Assembly: GCF_000685015.1 (NCBI RefSeq)
Contig: NZ_BAYA01000006.1
Coordinates: forward strand, 62,001 to 126,000
DNA from: Paraburkholderia bannensis NBRC 103871
GTDB taxonomy: Bacteria; Pseudomonadota; Gammaproteobacteria; Burkholderiales; Burkholderiaceae
Direction of reading: 5' to 3'
DNA length: 64,000 bases
The translations under genes and the position numbers were made by a program. Below the pieces are notes generated by a model. That model searched no databases. It saw nothing but the letters and a program-made list of their open reading frames with translations, and had not been told where the DNA came from. Positions 46,838 through 56,950 of the stretch are shown piece after piece. The stretch's first letter is position 1, and the number at the start of each line of letters is the position of its first letter.

Positions 46838-47233
46838 GTGTGCTCCAAACGCGTCACCAAGGTGACCAAACCATATTGAGAATCAGCCTGATCGCACCGC
46901 CTTCTGCGTGCGCCGCCGTCCACTCTTACCCCACCCCGCCGTCGACGCCATGAACTGTCGCGACATAGCGCCTCCTTGAAGGCGAGGGAAAGTCCATTGT
47001 GCAAACCCCGTACGCGATAAAGGATCGGAAAAGTCTTAAAATAAAAATAAACACTGCGAATTTACTTAAAATTCACATTTGAATATAAGAATATAGGGCG
47101 AACTCCGACAGGCTATGCTCGCGAGCACGGCCAAGCTGGATTGCCGGAAACGGCTGCCCGCATGCGGGAGAAGCGAGCACACACTGGCACGCCTGATGTG
47201 CCAGGGGCCGCATTGCGCGGCCCCTTTTCAACC
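46838..47233. promoter_or_regulatory. AT-rich upstream region of the fimbrial locus and tamB 3' hairpins
   Basis: About 47025-47100 is very AT-rich for this genome. It holds the inverted repeat GAATTT/AAATTC (47058-47074) and a tandem GAATATA (47081 and 47089). This is a plausible regulated promoter and silencing zone for the pilin gene. At 47184-47204 (CTGGCAC/GTGCCAG) and 47204-47224 (GGGGCCGC/GCGGCCCC) are two hairpins just after the tamB stop. The second has a T-run only in the plus direction. Confidence 0.45.
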
Positions 47234-50200
47234 CTACCAGCGAATCCGGTCGAAGCGCCGGGTGTAGAGAATGTCGGCGCCATAGAACGTGCCGCCGTAC
47301 GCGGTCACCGACCAGTAGCGCGTGAGATTGAGTGTCGCCTTGACCGCGTTCGAGGCCGACTGCAGGCCCTGCTCGTAGCCGATCACGAGCCATTCGTTGA
47401 TCGCCTTCGCGAGCATCACGACCTGCGGATCTGTGAGGCCCACTTCGCTGCGGCCAATCGAGAACTCGTCGAGGCCCACTTCCTGGGCGATGCGCTTGCC
47501 GCTCGCACTGCCGAGCAGCGCCAGCGCCGTCGTCATCGCGCTCTGCTGGCCGACGTTATTGCCCTGGTCCGTGCCGTGGCCGAACAGCAGCCACGAGAGT
47601 TTTTCGTTATCAGGCACGTTGGGCTCGGAGATGAGCTTCGCATTCGGCGCCTGCACGGTGCCGGTCACCTGCACGCCCGCCTCGACCTGCTGGTTGCGGC
47701 GCATCGCGAGGATGTTGATGCCTGGGTTCGCCACCGGCCCGTTGAAGGTGAAGAAGCCGTTCTCGATGTTGAGCTTGCGGCCGAACGCGGTGTAGGTCGA
47801 GCCTTCGGTCACGCGCACGTTGCCCACGGCGCGCAGCGGCACGTCGGGCGCGCTCATCGCCGTGATCGTGCCGGCCAGTCCAAGATCCGCGCCCATGCCG
47901 CGGAAGCGGAAGTTGCGGCCCAGGTTGATGTCGATATTGGCGCGCGGCGCGAAACGCGGCGCGGGCTTGTCCGAGGCCTGCTGCGCCTGCACGGCGGGCG
48001 GCGGCGTGCCGCCGCGCGTGGTGCCGTCCGGGCGCACGATCACGACGTCGTCGCCCAGTTCCGGCGCGGCCGATTCGGGCATGTCGAACAGCGCGCGATC
48101 GACCGTGAACTTGCCGTCGATCATCATGCCGCCCAGGTGCCCGCCATTGGCGATGCTCGCGCTGCCCGAGAGCGAAAGATGGCGGTCGGGCGCGGCGAAC
48201 AGTTCGAGCTTGTCGGCGACGATGCTCGCAGTGAGATCGGGCTCCTCGCTGTCGAGGCGCACCTGCCCCTTCGCGCGCAGCGTGCCGTCGCCGCCGTGGA
48301 ACTCGACCTGCTGGAAGTCGACGAGGTTCTTCGACAGCATCACGCGCACCACGCCGTCCTTCAGTTGCAGGCCCTGATCGACGAGGGTGGCCGACAGAGC
48401 GTCGCCGATCAGCGAACCCGACAGGTTCGGCTTCGCGACCGTGCCGCCCAGCGCGAGCTGCAGCGCGAAGTGGCCGTCGAGCAGGTAGCTCGGCCCGAGC
48501 AGCCCGCCGGTGGTTTTCAGCGAAGGCACATCGGCCTTGATGGTGCCGCCCAGCGGCGCGTCCTCGCCGATCGTGAGCATGCCGTCGCGCGGCGTGAGCA
48601 GCGTGTTTGCGTCGACGTCGAGCACACCCACGCGGCTCGCCTGCGCGTGCGCCGTGACGGTCAGGCGATTGCCGCCGCTGAAGGCCGCGCGCGCACTCAG
48701 GTCGCCGATGCCGACCGAAGCCAGGCCCCGCCCGATTTCCGCCGTGATATCGCCCGAGCGGCGCTTGAGCTGGATATAGCCGCTCGCGCTCGGGCCGACA
48801 GAAAAGTCCCAGTCGCCGTCGAACACGAGATCGGTCTTGAGATTCGACGGCTGGCCCGTGAGCTGCTGCTGGAACTGCATGATGCGTGCGAGCGACACCG
48901 TCGTGAGCGAGCCCGCCGAGCGGATGCGGCCATGGTCGAGGTCGAAGGCCTTGAGATCGAGCGTCGCGCCCAGCGCCGTCAGGTGCGTCGCACCGAGTGT
49001 CACCTTGCCCGGCCCCGCGCTGACGGTCAGGGGCGCTTTCAGGTCGATGTCGGGCGCGCCGCGGTTCTGCAACTGCGTGACGGTGCCGTCCCAGCGCGTG
49101 CCTTCGCGCGTCTCGGAAAGCTTGCCATTGGCCGCCAGCTGCACGTCGATGCTCTGCCCCTGCACCTTGCCCTTCGCGCTCGCGGTGAGCGCGTGTTTCG
49201 CGCGCGTGCCCGTGAGGCGGGCGGTGAGCGTCGCGATCTCGACGCCGCCTGCCGCGATGCCGCTCGCGTCCGCGCTGAAGGCAAGCGCGCCGTTCGCGCC
49301 GTCGTGGAGTTCCGCGTGCCCTTCGGCGTGGCCCAGGCGGTTGTCGCCGAACACAACATGATCGGCCTTGTAGTCGAGCGCGACATCGGGATGCGCGATC
49401 GTGCCGGTCAGGTCGCCGTTTGCCGCGACCTGACCCGCCACGCCAAAGCCCAGCCGGTCGAGCTGCGGCGCGTCGACCTTGAAGCGCAGGCGGTCGCCGC
49501 GCGCGCCGAAACTGCCTTGCAGATCGACGGTATTGCCCGCCACCGAAAGATTCGCGCGGCTGGGCAAGAGGCGCATTCCGGCGAGCTGGACCAGGCCTTC
49601 GCCGCTGAGTGGGAGATTGTCGTAGGTGCTCGGGCCGAGCTTGAATTCGGCCTTGGCCGTCAGTTCGGGTGCGAGCGTGCCGGTGGCCGTGAGCGTGCCG
49701 TTCACGCGCGCTTCGATGCGGCGTGCCGGGGCCGTTGTGGCCGGTTTGCGCGCGGGCTTCGCGGCGGCGGGCCTGGGCGCGGTTGCCGCCAGCGCCGGCG
49801 TCTGGACGGTATTGCGCTTGACGTTCTGCGCGGCGGCCTGCTCGCTAGACTGCGCGGGATTGAGCGCGGGGTTCGCCGCCGGATTGAGCGCGAGACTGCG
49901 TTTGGGGTCGAGCGCGTTCTTTTGCGCGCTGCGCTGTGCCTCGGTCGGCCCCGACGGTGGCGGCGTCACGCTGGACGGGCGGTGTTCCGCGCTCTTGCCC
50001 GGCGCCTGCGAGAGCAGCGAGAGCGGATCGAAATCGGTCAGCGTTGCCTTGAGCGTATAGCTGGACTTCGCGTCATGCTTGAGCGCGCCCGACAGGTCGA
50101 TGCGGCCCGCGCCCGCGCTCACGCGCACATCGTTGAAGGAGATGCGGGCCGGATCCAGCGTGACCTTGCCCTGGGCGCGCAGCGCGGCCTTCGGATCGGC

Positions 50201-51772
50201 CAGGTCGAGCGTGATGCTCTGCACGTCGTCGGCCAGACGCACCGTGACCGGGCCGCCTAGCTGGGTCGGGCGCACGCTGGCCTCGATCGCGTTGAGATCG
50301 AGGTTCGCGACCTTCAGGTCGAAGCGGCCATTGCGCCCGCTGATGACGCCGCCGCCCGTGACCGTCGCGTTCTTGACGACGCGCACGTTGAGGTTCGAGA
50401 GCCGCTGCGTGTGGGCGTCGAGCACGACGTCGGTGCGCGCGTCGATGAGCGGCAGCAATTGCGCGTCGATGGCGCCGGGCTTCGCGTTGACGATGGACAC
50501 GCTGCCCGCGACCGTGAAGCCCGCTGCGTTGGGGTTGTCGTTGACGGCCGTGGTGCTGGTGGTGCTGGTGGCTTTGGCGCCCGATGCGGCAGGTGCGAGC
50601 GCATCGGCACGCGCGCCAGCCGACGCGCCATGCGCCTTCGCAGCCGAAGCCGCGGACGCAGCCGATGCCGCTGAAGCCGCTGATGCCGCTGATGCCGCTG
50701 ATGCCGCAATGGCGTGCGGCTCAGGCACAAACGGCTTGACCGGCGCTTTTGCCGGTTGCAGATCGGCACGCAGCGCGAGATCGGCGAACGGCGCACCCGG
50801 CGCGAACGCCTGCGGATTGACGTGATCGAATGCGAGCGTCGCGCGCTTGAGCGGCACCGCCGCGAACGGCGCGGCCTCCAGGTGAGCCTTGCCGGTGAGC
50901 TTCATGCCGCTCGCCGTCACATCCGCGCCCAGCGCTTCCAGCGAACCGCCAAGGTTCGCATTCACCTGCACGTCCTCGTTATTGACCTTGCCCGAGTAGC
51001 CGAGCGTGCCCGAGAGCGCGAACGGCCGCACGCCGTCGAGCTTCGCCTGCGCGCTCACCGCGCCGTAAGGCGTGTCGAGCTGTTCGATGGCGGCTTCGTG
51101 ATGCTGCCCGTCCGTACGGCCACGGAAAGAGAAGTTCGAGAACTCGGTGGCGCTCGCGCCCTGATGCAGCGTGAGCCTGTCGACGTGAATGTCGCGGATA
51201 TCGAGCGCGAGCGGCAGGCGCAGATCCTTCGGCAGCGTCAGCGGCGAAGAGGACGTTTCGCCGGACGACACGATGCGCAAGTCGATGTCGCCGACGTGCA
51301 GATAGCTCAGGACGAAGCGCCACGGGCGGTTCTTGTGGATCTCCAGTTTCCACTGGCCGCTTGCGCGGTCGACGCTGGCGGTCGTGCCGTCAGCGCCATG
51401 CCAGCTCACGTTGCGCAGACGCACGCCGGTCGCCAGCGCACCGCCTTCGAGCGTGCCTGCCAGTTGCCCGCCCAGCGCCTTGACGGCCGCGCGCCACGCC
51501 CAGGCAGTGCCGCGCTCGGTCGTCAGCGCGCCATAAAGCGCCCCCACCACGAGGGCGACAATCAGCGCGAACGTCGCAAAGATCCACGCGAACGCTTTCA
51601 GCAGCGCGCGGCCACGGCGCTTTGGCGCGGGCGGCTTTGCCTGCGTACCGTCACCATCGACATCCCCCCCGCCATCGTCCTTGCCCGATGTCGCGCCCTC
51701 GCCATCACGCGGCGGCACGGCGAACATCGCCGGCGGCAAGACGCACCCGCGCAGCCAGTCGCGCACGCTCAT
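47234..51772 (-). CDS. tamB: Translocation and assembly module protein TamB
   Basis: This 1512-residue protein has a membrane anchor near residues 57-80 (AWIFATFALIVALVVGALYG) and a long periplasmic beta-rich body with many repeating short strands. The C-terminal DUF490/TamB domain includes SWLLFGHGTD and ends YGADILYTRRFDRIRW. It bridges inner and outer membranes and works with TamA in barrel-protein assembly and phospholipid transport. A low-complexity Ala/Ser segment (about 355-376) is encoded by a 9-bp tandem repeat. tamA lies 76 bases upstream on the same strand. Confidence 0.93.
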   Translation of the reverse strand: MSVRDWLRGCVLPPAMFAVPPRDGEGATSGKDDGGGDVDGDGTQAKPPAPKRRGRALLKAFAWIFATFALIVALVVGALYGALTTERGTAWAWRAAVKALGGQLAGTLEGGALATGVRLRNVSWHGADGTTASVDRASGQWKLEIHKNRPWRFVLSYLHVGDIDLRIVSSGETSSSPLTLPKDLRLPLALDIRDIHVDRLTLHQGASATEFSNFSFRGRTDGQHHEAAIEQLDTPYGAVSAQAKLDGVRPFALSGTLGYSGKVNNEDVQVNANLGGSLEALGADVTASGMKLTGKAHLEAAPFAAVPLKRATLAFDHVNPQAFAPGAPFADLALRADLQPAKAPVKPFVPEPHAIAASAASAASAASAASAASAASAAKAHGASAGARADALAPAASGAKATSTTSTTAVNDNPNAAGFTVAGSVSIVNAKPGAIDAQLLPLIDARTDVVLDAHTQRLSNLNVRVVKNATVTGGGVISGRNGRFDLKVANLDLNAIEASVRPTQLGGPVTVRLADDVQSITLDLADPKAALRAQGKVTLDPARISFNDVRVSAGAGRIDLSGALKHDAKSSYTLKATLTDFDPLSLLSQAPGKSAEHRPSSVTPPPSGPTEAQRSAQKNALDPKRSLALNPAANPALNPAQSSEQAAAQNVKRNTVQTPALAATAPRPAAAKPARKPATTAPARRIEARVNGTLTATGTLAPELTAKAEFKLGPSTYDNLPLSGEGLVQLAGMRLLPSRANLSVAGNTVDLQGSFGARGDRLRFKVDAPQLDRLGFGVAGQVAANGDLTGTIAHPDVALDYKADHVVFGDNRLGHAEGHAELHDGANGALAFSADASGIAAGGVEIATLTARLTGTRAKHALTASAKGKVQGQSIDVQLAANGKLSETREGTRWDGTVTQLQNRGAPDIDLKAPLTVSAGPGKVTLGATHLTALGATLDLKAFDLDHGRIRSAGSLTTVSLARIMQFQQQLTGQPSNLKTDLVFDGDWDFSVGPSASGYIQLKRRSGDITAEIGRGLASVGIGDLSARAAFSGGNRLTVTAHAQASRVGVLDVDANTLLTPRDGMLTIGEDAPLGGTIKADVPSLKTTGGLLGPSYLLDGHFALQLALGGTVAKPNLSGSLIGDALSATLVDQGLQLKDGVVRVMLSKNLVDFQQVEFHGGDGTLRAKGQVRLDSEEPDLTASIVADKLELFAAPDRHLSLSGSASIANGGHLGGMMIDGKFTVDRALFDMPESAAPELGDDVVIVRPDGTTRGGTPPPAVQAQQASDKPAPRFAPRANIDINLGRNFRFRGMGADLGLAGTITAMSAPDVPLRAVGNVRVTEGSTYTAFGRKLNIENGFFTFNGPVANPGINILAMRRNQQVEAGVQVTGTVQAPNAKLISEPNVPDNEKLSWLLFGHGTDQGNNVGQQSAMTTALALLGSASGKRIAQEVGLDEFSIGRSEVGLTDPQVVMLAKAINEWLVIGYEQGLQSASNAVKATLNLTRYWSVTAYGGTFYGADILYTRRFDRIRW
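50646..50708. repeat. Seven-copy 9-bp tandem repeat inside tamB
   Basis: Units of the form GATGCCGCT (variants GAAGCCGCG, GACGCAGCC, GAAGCCGCT and GATGCCGCA) repeat seven times head to tail. They encode Ala-Ala-Ser-type triplets on the minus strand. Being in units of three codons, copy-number changes would keep the reading frame. Confidence 0.85.
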
Positions 51773-51848
51773 GCCCGCCCCCTTGCGGCTGGCAGCGGCA
51801 CCAATGGCACCATCGGCGCGAATCGGAGGAACGTGGCGTACATCGTCA

Positions 51849-53753
51849 TCAGAAAGCGATCCCCAGCGTCAGATAGGGCCGCACTCTGCGTTCGCGAAAG
51901 CCATAGGCCAGATCGAGGTTGACCGGGCCGACGGGGCTGCGCCAGCGTGCGCCAAGCCCCGCGCCCGGATAGAAGACTTTTTCGCCCCAGGTGTCGGTGG
52001 CGGTGCCCACGTCGAAGAAGGCCGCGCCACCCCAGTCGTGGCTGAACCAGTGCTGGTATTCCGCCGATCCCGTGACGAGATACTTGGCGGGCAGGATCGA
52101 GCCGTCGACATCGTTACCGATGCTCTGGAAACCGTAGCCGCGCACCGAGTTCGAGCCGCCGGCGCGGAACAGCAGCGACGCAGGCACGTCGGACGAGCTG
52201 CTCGACGTGAATACGCCGCCCATTTCCGCACGGAACAGCACGAGGTCGCTGCGCCCGATCGGCAGGTATTGCTGGCCGCGCATGTAGCCGCGCACGAAGG
52301 TGGCGTCCGAGGCCGCGCCCTTGACCGCAAAACCCGCCTCGACGCGGATCAGGTTGCCCGAGCGCGGGAACAGCGGATCGTCCACGTTGCGGCGCGTCCA
52401 CGACCACGAGGGCACCAGCGCACGGCTCGTGGTGGGCCCGGCCGCGTTTTGCGTGAGGCGATCCTGGTAGTAGAGCAGCGAGTACGCGTAATCGATGTTC
52501 TGCGAGGTGCGCGTGCGCTGCACGCCCATGCGCAGGCTGTAGATATTGGTGTCGGACACATCCGTCGTCGTGTAGGACACCAGCGCGCTATTCGTCCACG
52601 CGCGCGGCCCGGGCGGCATCGACAACTGGATCTGGCCGTACTGCTGGATCTGGTCGAGACGCCCCGACACCTGGAAAGGCCACGCCGCGCCGAAGGTGTC
52701 CAGATACGTGTACGAGCCCTGCACGTGCGCGCCGGTATCGGTCGAGTAACCCACGCCGCCACGGAAATTGTTGTAGGGGTACTCGCTCACCTTCACGTGC
52801 ACGGGCGTATTCAGCGGCTTCTGCAGGTTGTCGTCGACGTCGATCGCCACGCTCGCGTAGTACGGCGTGTTCTGCAACTGGCGCTGGAGTTCGGTCACGC
52901 GGTTGACGTCGTAGATCTCACCCGGCGAAAGCGGATTCACGTTGCTGACGATTTTTTCCGGGTAACGGCGCGGCCCGGAAATGTCGAGATCGCCCATCGT
53001 GAAGGTCGGGCCGCTGTCGAATGTCACGGAAAGCTTCGCGTCGTGCTTGAGCGGATCGACGCGCGCTTCCGAGTGGACGATTTTCGCGCCCAGATAACGG
53101 CGCGATTGCAGCGCGCGCAGCGCCGCGTTCTTGGCGCCGTCCCAGTCGGACTGCGTGAAGGCGTCGCCCTCGTGCAGCGAAAAAGCGAAGCGCGTGGCGT
53201 TCTCCTGCGCGTGATCCTCGGTCAGCACCGGGCCGGTGAAGGCCAGCGACACCGCCGAGATCTTCGTGCGCGGGCCGGGATCCACCATCACGTGCACGAC
53301 GCGGCGGCCATTTTCGTCGGTATGGACGTCGGTGCGCACGACCGGCGTGAAGTAGCCGTCCGTGGACGCCAGGTCGCGCACCTGCTGCGGCGTGGCCGTA
53401 ACGAGGAATTCGAACTGGTCGTCGCTGATGTCTTCGCGTTTGGCGAAGCGCGCGATGTCGAGGTGGGATTCGAGCAGCTTGCGCAACTCGCGCGGCGAAG
53501 CCTGGATATCGACGTCGTAGTAGGTCTTGCCGTGCGACCACGGCAGCAGGTCGGTGAGCGCGGCGCGGGCGGGCTGCGCACCGAGCAGGCTGAAGGCGAG
53601 CCCGGCGGCCAGCCAGAGCGCCAGGCGCCAGCGCAAGGAGGCAGACGAACGGGACAAGCTTGCGAGCAGGCGTGCGGCGTGGCCCGGCCACGGCGTCCGG
53701 GACTGCCGCAAACATGGCCCTACGCGTGCTGCTTCAATCCGCCTTCCCGCCAA
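51849..53753 (-). CDS. tamA: Outer-membrane assembly protein TamA (BamA/Omp85 family)
   Basis: This 634-residue protein has a signal-like N-terminus (hydrophobic about residues 43-59, cleavage near QPARA), POTRA domains (KTYYDVDIQASPRELRKLLE, VKVSEYPYNNFRGGVGY) and a 16-strand Omp85 barrel. LLFRAGGSNSVRGYGFQSIG carries the VRGY/F motif of the inner loop, and the chain ends LTLGIAF. The start is TTG at 53753, supported by GGAGG six bases upstream; no ATG fits better. It forms the TAM complex with TamB, encoded just downstream. Confidence 0.9.
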   Translation of the reverse strand: MAGRRIEAARVGPCLRQSRTPWPGHAARLLASLSRSSASLRWRLALWLAAGLAFSLLGAQPARAALTDLLPWSHGKTYYDVDIQASPRELRKLLESHLDIARFAKREDISDDQFEFLVTATPQQVRDLASTDGYFTPVVRTDVHTDENGRRVVHVMVDPGPRTKISAVSLAFTGPVLTEDHAQENATRFAFSLHEGDAFTQSDWDGAKNAALRALQSRRYLGAKIVHSEARVDPLKHDAKLSVTFDSGPTFTMGDLDISGPRRYPEKIVSNVNPLSPGEIYDVNRVTELQRQLQNTPYYASVAIDVDDNLQKPLNTPVHVKVSEYPYNNFRGGVGYSTDTGAHVQGSYTYLDTFGAAWPFQVSGRLDQIQQYGQIQLSMPPGPRAWTNSALVSYTTTDVSDTNIYSLRMGVQRTRTSQNIDYAYSLLYYQDRLTQNAAGPTTSRALVPSWSWTRRNVDDPLFPRSGNLIRVEAGFAVKGAASDATFVRGYMRGQQYLPIGRSDLVLFRAEMGGVFTSSSSSDVPASLLFRAGGSNSVRGYGFQSIGNDVDGSILPAKYLVTGSAEYQHWFSHDWGGAAFFDVGTATDTWGEKVFYPGAGLGARWRSPVGPVNLDLAYGFRERRVRPYLTLGIAF

Positions 53754-54113
53754 ACAGAACCTCCAGCTTTCGTGGTAACCGGGCGCGCCGCCTGCCGCTG
53801 CTGCGCTCTTGACGAGCCGGGCGGGCGCAAACGCGTTATTTCACCACATCAGCGCGTGAAAACCCCAGGAGGCGGCGCAAACGTGTGCAAGAGATTGCAA
53901 CCGGACGCAACCTGCGCCCGCCGATATGTCCCCGCCCCGGGCGCCAAAGCGGCTTCGACGCGTCGCCCGACTGGATGTTCCGCACGCGGCGCATGCGGTA
54001 AAATTGCCGCCGACAAGAAACACCGGAATCACCCGGCATCCCCGGCGGCCGCCAGCAGTCACACCACAACTGGACTGAACGGCACGGGCCGCCCCACTCG
54101 ACGGACGTCAGCC
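53754..54113. promoter_or_regulatory. Divergent tamA / DUF3460-scpA intergenic region with a TAAAAT -10
   Basis: TAAAAT at 53999-54004 (GCGGTAAAATTGCCGC) is a likely -10 toward the DUF3460 gene, with no clear -35. The tamA Shine-Dalgarno GGAGG is at 53760-53764 on the minus strand. Nothing else was recognised. Confidence 0.45.
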
Positions 54114-54299
54114 ATGTATCAGTCGGACATCACCCAGTTCCTGAACCAGCTCAAAGAGCAGAAGCCGCAACTCGAAGAGCAGCAGCGCAAGGGCCGCTCG
54201 CTGCTGTGGGACAAGCAGCCGATCGACCTCGACGAACGCGAGCGCCAGCAGGCTTCGCGCGTCAAGCAGACGCCCTACGTCTACTACCAGAACTTCTGA
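54114..54299 (+). CDS. DUF3460 family small protein
   Basis: This 61-residue protein begins MYQSDITQFLNQLKEQKP and ends QTPYVYYQNF, matching the small DUF3460 family found upstream of scpA in beta-proteobacteria. It is charged, helical and without a signal peptide, hence cytoplasmic. The function is unknown. Its TGA overlaps the scpA ATG by one base (TGATG), so the two are translationally coupled and may be functionally linked. Confidence 0.88.
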   Translation: MYQSDITQFLNQLKEQKPQLEEQQRKGRSLLWDKQPIDLDERERQQASRVKQTPYVYYQNF

Positions 54300-55237
54300 T
54301 GGCCGAAGCCGACGGCGCCGAACGGCCCGAGATGGCCGCGGAGCCAACCGGCGGTGAAGCAGGCGCCCACGCGCACCCGAGCGCGCCGCCCGCCCCCGCC
54401 AGCGCCGACGAGGCCCTGGCCGCCCCCGCCACCGATTCGACGCCCGACACGGTCGACGGCGTCGCTTTCGCGCGCCTGTACGGCGAGCCGCTCTTCAAGC
54501 TCCCGCAAGACCTCTACATTCCGCCCGACGCACTTGAGGTTTTCCTCGAAACGTTCGAAGGCCCGCTCGATCTGTTGCTGTACCTGATCCGCAAGCAGAA
54601 CTTCAACGTGCTCGACATCCCGATGGCGGACGTCACCACGCAGTACCTCGGCTATGTCGAGCAACTGCGCAAGACCAATCTCGAACTCGCCGCCGAATAT
54701 CTGCTGATGGCGGCCATGCTCATCGAGATCAAGTCGCGCATGCTGCTGCCGGTCAAGAAGGCCGATACCGGCGAGGAAGCCGAAGACCCGCGCGCCGAAC
54801 TCGTGCGCCGCCTGCTCGAATACGAGCAGATGAAGCTGGCCGCGCAGCGTCTGGACAAGCTGCCGCAACTGGGCCGCGACTTCCTGCGCGCCGAGGTCTA
54901 TATCGAGCAGAGCATCACGCCGCGCTTTCCCGATGTCGACAGCAACGACCTGCGCGCCGCGTGGGCGGACGTCATCAAGCGCGCGAAGCTGGTGCAGCAC
55001 CACAAGATCTCGCGCGAGGAACTGTCCGTGCGCGAGCACATGAGCGTGATCCTGCGCAAGCTGCAAGGCCAGCGCTTCATGGAGTTCTCGGAACTCTTCG
55101 ATACGACGCGCGGCGTGCCCGTGGTCGTGGTCAACTTCATCGCCATGCTTGAACTGGCGCGCGAGTCGCTGCTCGAAATCACCCAGGCCGAACCGTTCGC
55201 GCCGATTTACGTGCGCCTTGCTTATTCGCCCACCTGA
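54299..55237 (+). CDS. scpA: Segregation and condensation protein A
   Basis: This 312-residue kleisin subunit of the Smc-ScpAB condensin has the ScpA signature FLETFEGPLDLLLYLIRKQN (about residue 80-100). DIPMADVTTQYLGYVEQL and LAAEYLLMAAMLIEIKSRMLLP follow. The C-terminal winged-helix part includes REHMSVILRKL. The first 70 residues are an Ala/Pro/Glu-rich disordered extension. scpB is not in the window; panC follows after 312 bases. Translation is coupled to DUF3460 through the TGATG overlap. Confidence 0.92.
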   Translation: MAEADGAERPEMAAEPTGGEAGAHAHPSAPPAPASADEALAAPATDSTPDTVDGVAFARLYGEPLFKLPQDLYIPPDALEVFLETFEGPLDLLLYLIRKQNFNVLDIPMADVTTQYLGYVEQLRKTNLELAAEYLLMAAMLIEIKSRMLLPVKKADTGEEAEDPRAELVRRLLEYEQMKLAAQRLDKLPQLGRDFLRAEVYIEQSITPRFPDVDSNDLRAAWADVIKRAKLVQHHKISREELSVREHMSVILRKLQGQRFMEFSELFDTTRGVPVVVVNFIAMLELARESLLEITQAEPFAPIYVRLAYSPT

Positions 55238-56392
<1,155 letters not shown>

Positions 56393-56478
56393 GCGCGGCT
56401 CTCGCGCCGCCCTCGCTCACGCTTTCACCGACATTGCCGCGGCGGGCCTTGCGCCCGCTCGCCTGAAGGAGACATTCC

Positions 56479-56865
56479 ATGCAACGCCACATGCTCAAGT
56501 CGAAGATCCACCGCGTCGCCGTCACGCACTGCGAGCTGCACTACGAAGGCTCGTGCGCAATCGACGAAAACCTGCTCGAAGCGGCCAACATCGTCGAAAA
56601 CGAGCGCATCGACATCTGGAACATCAATAACGGCGAGCGTTTCTCGACCTACGCGATCAAGGGCGAGCGCGGCAGCGGCATGATTTCGCTGAACGGATCG
56701 GCCGCGCGCCGCGCGCAACTGGGCGACCTGGTGATCATCGCCGCCTTCGCGAACGTCGACGAAGCGGAACTCAAGGCTGGCTGGAAGCCCGACCTCGTGT
56801 TCGTCGACGAAAACAACCGCATCAAGGGCAGCCGCGACCACGTGCCGACCCAGAACTGGACTTGA
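56479..56865 (+). CDS. panD: Aspartate 1-decarboxylase
   Basis: This 128-residue pyruvoyl enzyme makes beta-alanine from aspartate. [20 protein letters not shown] precedes the self-cleavage site Gly24-Ser25, where the serine becomes the pyruvoyl group. [19 protein letters not shown] and [20 protein letters not shown] are conserved. AAGGAGA precedes the start. The gene forms the panCD unit and is followed by a strong terminator. Confidence 0.95.
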   Translation: MQRHMLKSKIHRVAVTHCELHYEGSCAIDENLLEAANIVENERIDIWNINNGERFSTYAIKGERGSGMISLNGSAARRAQLGDLVIIAAFANVDEAELKAGWKPDLVFVDENNRIKGSRDHVPTQNWT

Positions 56866-56895
56866 GCGCCTGAGCGTTTAAGCCATTCCAGTCGT

Positions 56896-56924
56896 AAAAA
56901 AGGGAGCCACCGGGCTCCCTTTTT
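56896..56924. terminator. Bidirectional intrinsic terminator between panD and parA-like gene
   Basis: AAAAAAGGGAGCC pairs with GGCTCCCTTTTTT around an ACCG loop, giving T-runs in both directions for the convergent genes. Confidence 0.93.
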
Positions 56925-56950
56925 AGTTCTCACGCTTCACGTCCCGCGCC

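Noticed and set aside
47204-47228. An apparent intrinsic terminator at the tamB end
   Set aside because: Its T-run is on the plus side, where no plus-strand gene precedes it. On the tamB strand it lacks a T-run, so I list it only as a hairpin.
47141-50260. A plus-strand open frame of 1039 codons opposite tamB
   Set aside because: It is an antisense artefact of high GC and third-position bias: Arg/Ala/His-rich, no family similarity, and tamB on the other strand is clearly real.
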